Source of the DNA: Clostridia bacterium | Lineage (GTDB): Bacteria; Bacillota; Clostridia; Oscillospirales; Acutalibacteraceae | NCBI GenBank assembly: GCA_017415025.1 | Contig: JAFQJH010000018.1 | Coordinates: 49,519 to 113,518, forward strand | DNA: 64,000 nucleotides | Direction: 5' to 3' | Notes under the pieces: generated by a model | Told to the model about the DNA's origin: nothing | Database searches by the model: none | The model's input: the letters and a program-made list of their open reading frames with translations, nothing else | Part shown: one piece after another, positions 58,003 to 64,000 of the stretch | Layout: the number at the start of each line of letters is the position of its first letter | Numbering within the stretch: position 1 is the stretch's first letter | Program-made: the position numbers and the translations under genes

Positions 58003-60831
58003 CTAAATATTCTCGTTTCTTAATGTTTCGACTGTATTCTGTTTTGTGACCTTTCGGATTGAGTAAACCATACTCAGCGCAACGATAATAAACACGCTCG
58101 CGATTGCAACAAGGAAATTATCCCACGGAACAAAGAACATTATTCCGTAACCGCTTTGCGAGACAACGTAATATATCAGATAGGTCATTCCGAAGGATAC
58201 GGGCAGTGAGAACAATAAGCTCTTGAGTCCGTAAAGCAGAGATTCGAAGGTCATCATCTTTCTCATACCCTTACTCGTAAGACCGACAGACTTAAGCGTT
58301 GCAAGCTCGCGTCGGCGAAGAGAAATATTTGTTGAAATCGTATTGAACACGTTAGCGGCGGCTATCATAGAGATAAGGATGATAAAGCCGTAAGCGAGCA
58401 CCTTCGCTATCGTTACGAGGGCACGGATGCTTTCGATTTCTGCGGCGTAGTCGTGCACGCTGACGTTGTCAGAGCCTGCGCCGATCTCCGTGAGCATCCG
58501 ACTGATATTCGCTGCTGCCGCTGTGTGATCCTTTGCAAGAACAAATATCTCTGAATTATCAATCACCTCGTCCCAGACATTTTCCTTGACGGATTTGGGA
58601 TAAATCAGATTTGTATGACCGTTCACAAAGGACGGCTTTTTGTCAAGAACGTGGCCGATATCAATATTAAAGTGTTCTACGGCTTCGTCCTCGGGAAGGT
58701 ACTTAATGGTTGACGGGTCAACAGGATCACCCTCATCCCTAGCTACATCGTAAATGTAATAGGTTTTGCCGTTCTCCGTCTTACTCTCCTTCTGATAGTA
58801 ATATTGCTCACCGTTTTCGGAAAATTCGGGCTTGATTCTGACGATATCGAACTCTCCCGGGAATTTATCCGTATCAAGGAAGGAGTGCTTATATATCTTC
58901 TCTTTGTTGTTTGACTGGAAAATATAGGTGGTTTCGTCAAAAAGCAAAGCCTTAGGATTTTCCTTGTCGAAGTAATCGGCTTCGTTCAATCCCTCCTGCT
59001 TTAAAATTCGTCTGAAGGCTTCATCGTCTATAAAGTTATATATGAAGCTCTCGTTGAAGCTTTCGGGAGTTTTGTAATCCGTACCGTAGGCTGACGATTC
59101 CTTCTCCCACATTTTTATATATTCGTCGGAAATAAGGTCAAGCTTAATATCAAAGGATGTATGAGCAGGCTCAACGAAGGTGAGCTCGTCAACCTCCTTG
59201 ATATTTTTCACTCCGTTATAAAGCTTCTGTCTGAATTCGTCCGAGGCTGTTTCGGGATTGTATTTATCGTGTCCGATACCGTTGTTGTGTATATTCACCG
59301 ATACATCGTAATTCATATCCTGACTTTCGGTTTCTACAACGTCCGTAAAATATGCCGAGAGTGAAGATGCGGAGATGAACAGAACAACGGAAACGAACAG
59401 TGAAAATACTGTTGTTCGGTACTTTTTCTTGTTGCGCTTGAAATTCTTTGAGGAAAGAGTCGCTTCAAAGCCGAAGAGCTTTTTTGTCAGCGGAGACACC
59501 CTTACACTGCGGCGGCTGATTTTGATTTCGTTTGACTGCCTTACGGAATCAATGGGGTCTATCCTTATAGCCTTTCTTGCAGGAATATACGCTGAAATTA
59601 TAACCGTGACAAAGCTGATAACACTTGCGGCAATGATTGCAATCGGTGAGAAGACAAAACTCATTTTAAGGTCTGTCAGCTCGGCAAGTACTGTTGAAAT
59701 AGTATCACTGAGGAAGTAGAAGGTCACCGCGATACCGAGACAGCCCGAAACAAGACCTATCGGAATACCGATAACACAAAGTGTTGCCGCCTCGTAAAGA
59801 ACGGATTTTTTAATCTGTTTTTTCGTAGCACCGATACTTTTGAGAATACCGAACTGCTTTGTTCTCTCACTGACGGAAATTGAAAATGAATTATAGATAA
59901 GCGACACTGAACCGAAAACGATGATTCCGATGAGCACGGTCAGCAGGCCGATAACAAGCACGGGAAATGCGGAATCAAAGCTCTGGAAGCTGTACATAAG
60001 CAAATCGTTATTAATTGTGCTGTCACCTAGCTTTAACTTCTGAAGTATCTCCGTGTGGAACTGACCGTATTCAATCGGCTTTTCGAGTATCGTATAGATG
60101 CTTCGGGGGTTAGTATTCCCCTCTTCGTTGATTGTAAATGCAGTATAGCCCGGAGCGGAATACGGTTCAAGGGACGATTGGTCGGGACGTACGCAAAATC
60201 CGACAACCGTGTAGATTTTCGTCTTTGCGTTTATAAGATACTCTGTCGGCTCTTCGCCTTTTCTGTACGGTGTCTGTTGGGTAAGCTTGCGCCACTCATA
60301 GCCGTTAAGCTCCTCGTACTCCTCAGGCGTTGCATTTACGAGCTCCGCGTACTGCCGCTGACCGACATTGAGAGTTATCTTCTGCCCGAGCTCGAGCTTT
60401 ACTCCGCCGTTTGAATGAAGGTGGTCGGAGACAACGATTTCGTTACTGTTCTGCGGCAGCCTGCCCGAGGTAAGATGTATCGGCATTATATCCGTAAAAT
60501 TCTTCGGCACACCGCCGATGTAAAGATACGGCTTGTATTCGTTCGTTGAGCCGATTTCAGCATAGCCGACATCCTGAATATAGGTGTGCTTTTCAACTCT
60601 TGCATCCTCGGTTATGGTTGCAACGTCCTCGCTTTCAATATCGTGAAAGCCGACGTGATATTTGCCGTGGTAAATCTCGGCATAATTTACAAGATAGTTC
60701 TGAACCGTAACAAACGCCTCAATTGTTGCGGTAAACATTGCAACGGAAAGAATGATGCCGATTATCGTGACAAGGGTTCTTGTTTTATTCTCTCTGAGCG
60801 ACCGTTTGGTAAACTGTTTAAAAATATTCAT
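58003..60831 (-). CDS. ABC transporter permease with two FtsX domains (MacB/SalY-like)
   Basis: 942 residues. Membrane segment near 20-40, a large outside domain (about 50-280), FtsX segment block (FPVLVIGLLTVLIGIIVFG..., SVSERTKQFGILKSIGATKKQIKKSV), a second outside domain (about 500-790) and a final FtsX block (ISLRRRELATLKSVGLTSKGM). Works with the ATPase 11 bp upstream to move or extrude a substrate such as an antimicrobial peptide. ATG 60831 has GAGGTGACC; a longer frame runs through it. Confidence 0.9.
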   Translation of the reverse strand: MNIFKQFTKRSLRENKTRTLVTIIGIILSVAMFTATIEAFVTVQNYLVNYAEIYHGKYHVGFHDIESEDVATITEDARVEKHTYIQDVGYAEIGSTNEYKPYLYIGGVPKNFTDIMPIHLTSGRLPQNSNEIVVSDHLHSNGGVKLELGQKITLNVGQRQYAELVNATPEEYEELNGYEWRKLTQQTPYRKGEEPTEYLINAKTKIYTVVGFCVRPDQSSLEPYSAPGYTAFTINEEGNTNPRSIYTILEKPIEYGQFHTEILQKLKLGDSTINNDLLMYSFQSFDSAFPVLVIGLLTVLIGIIVFGSVSLIYNSFSISVSERTKQFGILKSIGATKKQIKKSVLYEAATLCVIGIPIGLVSGCLGIAVTFYFLSDTISTVLAELTDLKMSFVFSPIAIIAASVISFVTVIISAYIPARKAIRIDPIDSVRQSNEIKISRRSVRVSPLTKKLFGFEATLSSKNFKRNKKKYRTTVFSLFVSVVLFISASSLSAYFTDVVETESQDMNYDVSVNIHNNGIGHDKYNPETASDEFRQKLYNGVKNIKEVDELTFVEPAHTSFDIKLDLISDEYIKMWEKESSAYGTDYKTPESFNESFIYNFIDDEAFRRILKQEGLNEADYFDKENPKALLFDETTYIFQSNNKEKIYKHSFLDTDKFPGEFDIVRIKPEFSENGEQYYYQKESKTENGKTYYIYDVARDEGDPVDPSTIKYLPEDEAVEHFNIDIGHVLDKKPSFVNGHTNLIYPKSVKENVWDEVIDNSEIFVLAKDHTAAAANISRMLTEIGAGSDNVSVHDYAAEIESIRALVTIAKVLAYGFIILISMIAAANVFNTISTNISLRRRELATLKSVGLTSKGMRKMMTFESLLYGLKSLLFSLPVSFGMTYLIYYVVSQSGYGIMFFVPWDNFLVAIASVFIIVALSMVYSIRKVTKQNTVETLRNENI

Positions 60832-60841
60832 AACGGTCACC

Positions 60842-61525
60842 TCACTTCTGAAGAAGTCTGTCACTCTCGATTTTGCCGTCATTTATTGTGATGATTCTGT
60901 CCGCCTGCAGGGCAATTGACTCATCGTGAGTGATGACTATAAGAGTCTGACCGTATTTTTTGTTGGAAAGCTTGAGAAGCTCGACGATTTCGCGGCTGTT
61001 TTTCGAATCGAGGTTTCCTGTAGGCTCATCGGCAAGAACAACGGCAGGATTGTTGATAAGCGCTCTGCCGATTGAAACACGCTGCTGCTGACCGCCCGAA
61101 AGCTCGTTCGGGAGATGATGCTCCCTGCCCTTGAGTGCAAGCAGGTCGAGAAGCTCATCAAGGTGTTTTTCATCAATCTTTTTGCCGTCAAGAAGAATTG
61201 GAAGTGTAATATTTTCCGTCACGTTGAGCACGGGAATAAGGTTATAGAACTGATAGATAAGTCCTACCTGCCTGCGGCGGAAAATCGCGAGGCTGTCCTC
61301 GTTCTGCGCGTAAACATCCTGTCCATCAAGATAAACCTTTCCGCCTGTCGGGCGGTCAACACCGCCGAGAATGTGAAGCAACGTGCTTTTACCCGAGCCG
61401 GACGGGCCGATAATAGCCACAAACTGACCTTTCGGTACGGTGAAACTGACATTGTCGAGAGCCTTGACCTGATTTTCGCCCTCGCCGTAGATTTTTGAAA
61501 GATTTTCGATTTTCAAAATATCCAT
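60842..61525 (-). CDS. ABC transporter ATP-binding protein (LolD/MacB type)
   Basis: 227 residues. Walker A GPSGSGKST, Q-loop GLIYQFYNLIPVLNV, signature LSGGQQQR, Walker B VVLADEPTGNLDS, H-loop ITHD. The LIYQFYNL and TGNLDSKNS forms are typical of MacB/LolD ATPases that pair with FtsX permeases. ATG 61525 with GGGAGAG. Confidence 0.95.
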   Translation of the reverse strand: MDILKIENLSKIYGEGENQVKALDNVSFTVPKGQFVAIIGPSGSGKSTLLHILGGVDRPTGGKVYLDGQDVYAQNEDSLAIFRRRQVGLIYQFYNLIPVLNVTENITLPILLDGKKIDEKHLDELLDLLALKGREHHLPNELSGGQQQRVSIGRALINNPAVVLADEPTGNLDSKNSREIVELLKLSNKKYGQTLIVITHDESIALQADRIITINDGKIESDRLLQK

Positions 61526-61608
61526 ATTGAATCTCTCCCTATCTGTTATTGTAGCTTCATTGTACCAACGTAAAATTACATCACGGTGACTCAATTATTA
61601 CAGATCTG

Positions 61609-62613
61609 TCACACAACCTGCTTATAGAATCTGATTGTAAATTCCGCGCCGCCCTCGGGATTGTTTTTCGCGGTTATCGTTCCGTTGTGAGCGGTGATTA
61701 TCATTTTTGCAAGGTTAAGACCGATGCCGAAGCTTTCCTTCGAGGAGTTTTTGCCCTTATAAAAGCGTTCAAAGATATGCGGAAGGTCATCCTCATCAAA
61801 GCCCTTGCCCGTATCGGTTATGATAATTTCGGTATAAATCGGAGTATCCTTTGCGCTTACGGTTATTGCTCCGTTTTCGGGAGTGTGCTCTGCGCAGTTT
61901 TTGAGGATATTTCCGAAAGCCTCAAGACACCACGAAAAATCACAGTTAAGCGTGATGCCGTCGGCATTGATGACAAGGCTTTGATTTTTGATATCCATAG
62001 GTATCATCACGGGCTCGGCAGATTTTTTGAGAAGCTTGTTCAGGTCTGCCTCTTTCATTTCAAACTGCACCGTGCCCGCATCAATTTTTGAAATTTTGAG
62101 AAGTACGGAAACAAGGTATTCCGTTTTTGTGATAAGCGCAGACAGCTCTCTCAACAGCTCAGTTTTTCGCTCCTCTGTTACATCCGACGATTGCAGAAGA
62201 GAGATGATAAGATTGATGCTCGTAAGCGGTGTGCGAAGCTGGTGGGAAATATCGGCGATTGAATCGGCAAGGTATGTCCTTTCCCTTTCTAGAATATCCT
62301 TACGGTCGCGAAGGCGCGTAAGCATCTTCTGCACGTCACTTTCAAGAATTGACAGCTCGCCCTCACCGTAGCTTTTGATGTCGATATTTTCTTCGCCGCG
62401 GAGGATTTTTTCTGTGCTTTGAGCAAGGGAACTTATCCTTTTATAACGCTGATATGTAAAAACAAGAAAACTGCAGATAAGAAATGCACTTACAATAAAA
62501 ATGCAAGCAGCCGCAATTTTTGAAAAAAACGGCATAATCAAACACAGTAACAGCGAAGGAATCACTGTTACTGCCAAAAATTTCTTTATTTCGGGATTGT
62601 TAAAAAGCTTCAT
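61609..62613 (-). CDS. Sensor histidine kinase with short intramembrane sensor
   Basis: 334 residues. Two adjoining membrane segments (about 13-29 and 33-53) with almost no outside loop, HAMP-like linker, HisKA DISHQLRTPLTS (His near 128), HATPase N-box FGNILKNCAEHTPENG, DTGKGFDEDDL and FGIGLNLAKMI. The lack of an outside domain is typical of BceS-like kinases that read the state of a partner ABC transporter. ATG overlaps the regulator stop by four bases. Confidence 0.93.
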   Translation of the reverse strand: MKLFNNPEIKKFLAVTVIPSLLLCLIMPFFSKIAAACIFIVSAFLICSFLVFTYQRYKRISSLAQSTEKILRGEENIDIKSYGEGELSILESDVQKMLTRLRDRKDILERERTYLADSIADISHQLRTPLTSINLIISLLQSSDVTEERKTELLRELSALITKTEYLVSVLLKISKIDAGTVQFEMKEADLNKLLKKSAEPVMIPMDIKNQSLVINADGITLNCDFSWCLEAFGNILKNCAEHTPENGAITVSAKDTPIYTEIIITDTGKGFDEDDLPHIFERFYKGKNSSKESFGIGLNLAKMIITAHNGTITAKNNPEGGAEFTIRFYKQVV

Positions 62614-63287
62614 TTGAGACCACCCAATTTATATCCCAGACCTCTTACGGTCAATATGATTTCGGGATTTTGTATATCGTCCTCTATTTTTTCACGCAGA
62701 CGTTTTATATACACGGTGAGAGTATTGTCGTTGACAAAGTCGCCCGCAATATCCCATATTTCCGAAAGGAGCTTGTTTCTCGTAAGTGTTACGCCCGGGT
62801 TATTGAGAAAAACGAGAAAAAGCCTGTACTCCAGAGCGGAGAGAAAAACATCCTTGCCGTTTTTGGTGACAACTCCCTTGTCCATATCGACACTGACATT
62901 GCCGAGAGTAATAACGCTCTGACTTTTGCCCGTTCTGCGAAGAACGGATTTGATGCGTGAAATCAGCTCTCTCGGGCGGTAGGGCTTTTCGATATAATCG
63001 TCGGCGCCGATATCAAGACCCGTTACAACGCTGAATTCGTCGGCTGATGCCGTGAGAAAAATCACCGAGCAATCGGCAACGCTCTTTATTCTGTTACAAA
63101 GCGAAAAGCCGTTACCGTCGGGAAGAAGGACATCGAGCAGGACGAGGTCGAACTGACCTTCCTCAATTTCACGCTCCGCATCCTTACAGGTAAGCGCACA
63201 AGCGGTCTCAAAGCCCTCCTGACGAAGAAGCTCGCTTAAATTTCTGACGATTGTAACGTCATCTTCAACAATAAGAATTTTAATCAT
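62610..63287 (-). CDS. OmpR-family response regulator
   Basis: 225 residues. Receiver: KILIVEDDVTIVRNL, phospho-acceptor Asp in FDLVLLDVLLPDGNG (Asp51), Lys in YIEKPYRPREL. Winged helix: LGNVSVDMDKGVVTKNG, LSALEYRLFLVFLNNPG, VYIKRLREKIEDD, TVRGLGYKL. Likely activates the ABC genes two positions downstream. First gene of the RR-HK-ATPase-permease run. Confidence 0.95.
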   Translation of the reverse strand: MIKILIVEDDVTIVRNLSELLRQEGFETACALTCKDAEREIEEGQFDLVLLDVLLPDGNGFSLCNRIKSVADCSVIFLTASADEFSVVTGLDIGADDYIEKPYRPRELISRIKSVLRRTGKSQSVITLGNVSVDMDKGVVTKNGKDVFLSALEYRLFLVFLNNPGVTLTRNKLLSEIWDIAGDFVNDNTLTVYIKRLREKIEDDIQNPEIILTVRGLGYKLGGLK

Positions 63288-63304
63288 ATTTCTGCTCTTT
63301 TCTG

Positions 63305-64000
63305 TTATCTTATAAGCGGCATTTCAGTCATACGCAGTTTTGCACAGCCGTAGGGAATCAACTGCATATATTCCGCTTCGCCGAGAGCCTCGAGTGATTT
63401 CGGCACCTTTGCGCATACGGTTTTAAAGCCGTAGCGTGTGCCCCATTTTATCTTTTTCATAAGTGCTCTGAGAGTTACGGGCGGCTCACTTTGCGAAAAA
63501 GGAACATCTCCCAAACCGTTGCGTTCAGCTTCAACAGCGGTTGAACAGTAGGCGTAATTCCAATCAGAGGTAGGGACAAGCTCATAGTCACAGTAAGGGA
63601 ATTTACGCTCCACGCCGTCCCTGACATACTCATACATTTTCTTTTCATAGCTTATGGGTAACGAGAACAGGAGCGAGCCGTTCTTTACCGCATAGAGGTC
63701 GTTTGGTCTTGAATTGAAGAACGGCGTTGTTTCAAATTCGAGACTGATTTTTGTTTCACCCTCGGATATATCAAACGTGAAGTCTTTTGTTTCTGTTATT
63801 TTGCCGTTTACCGTCAGCTTTTCTGCAAAGGACGGAACGCGGACAATGAAAGTGAAGGCTTTTTCAGCGTTGATTGTGTAATTCATTTTATTGACAAAGG
63901 GATAGTCGGTTTCGAGCGTAATGCTGATTCCGTCCGCATTGAGCCTTGAGGGAAGCATCACGGAATTGATTACGGTATCTCCGCTGTGCATAAATGCGGA
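63305..64000 (-). CDS. GH127-like (beta-L-arabinofuranosidase/DUF1680) hydrolase, 3' part
   Basis: C-terminal ~230 residues; the 5' end lies beyond base 64000. The beta-sandwich part reads MLPSRLNADGISITLETDYPF, FIVRVPSFAEKLTVNGK, LEFETTPFFNSRPND and GSLLFSLPISYEKK, in keeping with the C-terminal domain of GH127/DUF1680 enzymes (P-S-x-x-x-x-x-G-I-x-I-x-x-x-T-x-Y-P). Catalytic residues are outside the window. Seventeen bases before the response regulator; functional link unproven. Confidence 0.75.
   Translation of the reverse strand, partial: SAFMHSGDTVINSVMLPSRLNADGISITLETDYPFVNKMNYTINAEKAFTFIVRVPSFAEKLTVNGKITETKDFTFDISEGETKISLEFETTPFFNSRPNDLYAVKNGSLLFSLPISYEKKMYEYVRDGVERKFPYCDYELVPTSDWNYAYCSTAVEAERNGLGDVPFSQSEPPVTLRALMKKIKWGTRYGFKTVCAKVPKSLEALGEAEYMQLIPYGCAKLRMTEMPLIR

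Noticed and set aside
1-64000. Prophage, insertion sequence or toxin-antitoxin genes
   Set aside because: No transposase, integrase, phage structural gene or convincing toxin-antitoxin pair was found in any frame.

Overview
The window reads as chromosome of a low-to-mid GC, spore-forming Firmicute, most likely a gut Oscillospirales/Ruminococcaceae-type Clostridium relative. This is inference from gene content, not a database match. Supporting signs are the spore genes (gpr germination protease, spoVAE), a Gram-positive sorting signal (LPDTG), a T-box leader on aspS, a CIRCE operator on htpG, a DinR/LexA-type SOS box on recA, and secreted glycan-active enzymes. Promoters are sigma-A-like (TTGACA-N17-TATAAT) and ribosome binding sites are strong AGGAGG types.

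Layout: 1-1.5 kb holds the 5' part of aspS with its T-box leader. 1.5-2.1 kb is repeat-derived spacer. 2.1-5.9 kb holds a small secreted protein, an L-asparaginase, an APH-type sugar kinase (NahK-like) and a translationally coupled membrane protein with a catalytically degenerate GDPD domain. 5.9-12.3 kb has htpG, a DUF1015 protein, a small XRE regulator, pncB and an SdpI-like membrane protein. 12.3-16.9 kb is a tight five-gene unit recA-recX-rimO-pgsA-fba behind an SOS-box promoter. 17-20.6 kb has rpmB, a TagB/TagF-like transferase, yfcE, gpr, rpsT and a Cys-rich microprotein. 20.6-24.4 kb has spoVAE, a polar amino acid ABC transporter (binding protein, permease, ATPase) and a sugar isomerase/epimerase-like protein. 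24.5-29.3 kb has a secreted PHP protein, other secreted proteins, a four-helix-bundle (S23/IVP-like) gene beside a tandem hairpin array, a tRNA Met-Glu-Gly operon and a Thr-linker polysaccharide deacetylase. 29.3-37.3 kb is a glycan catabolism block: GH36 galactosidase, three-gene MFS/phosphoesterase/GH78 operon, and another phosphoesterase.

37.5-56.4 kb, read on the minus strand, is an exopolysaccharide/capsule locus. Promoter-proximal genes are chain-length protein, tyrosine kinase and PHP phosphatase (Wzz/CpsC-CpsD-CpsB), an LPXTG protein and an LCP ligase. After an attenuator-like hairpin come the initiating sugar transferase, acetyltransferases, several glycosyltransferases, a polymerase-like membrane protein, LicD, a 1470-residue surface protein with an N-terminal phosphodiester glycosidase domain and C-terminal choline-binding-like repeats, and a flippase. 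The central part (about 37.4-51 kb) is clearly more AT-rich than its surroundings, as expected for a variable, transferred cassette. A divergent XRE regulator sits at the promoter over a perfect inverted repeat.

56.9-64 kb holds a true GDPD, then an ABC exporter preceded by its two-component system (response regulator, short intramembrane-type histidine kinase), and finally the 3' part of a GH127-like glycoside hydrolase cut by the window edge.

The observations most worth following are (1) LicD plus a giant phosphodiester-glycosidase/choline-binding-like protein in one EPS locus, (2) the pseudoknot-capable leader of that giant gene, and (3) the tandem hairpin array attached to the four-helix-bundle gene.
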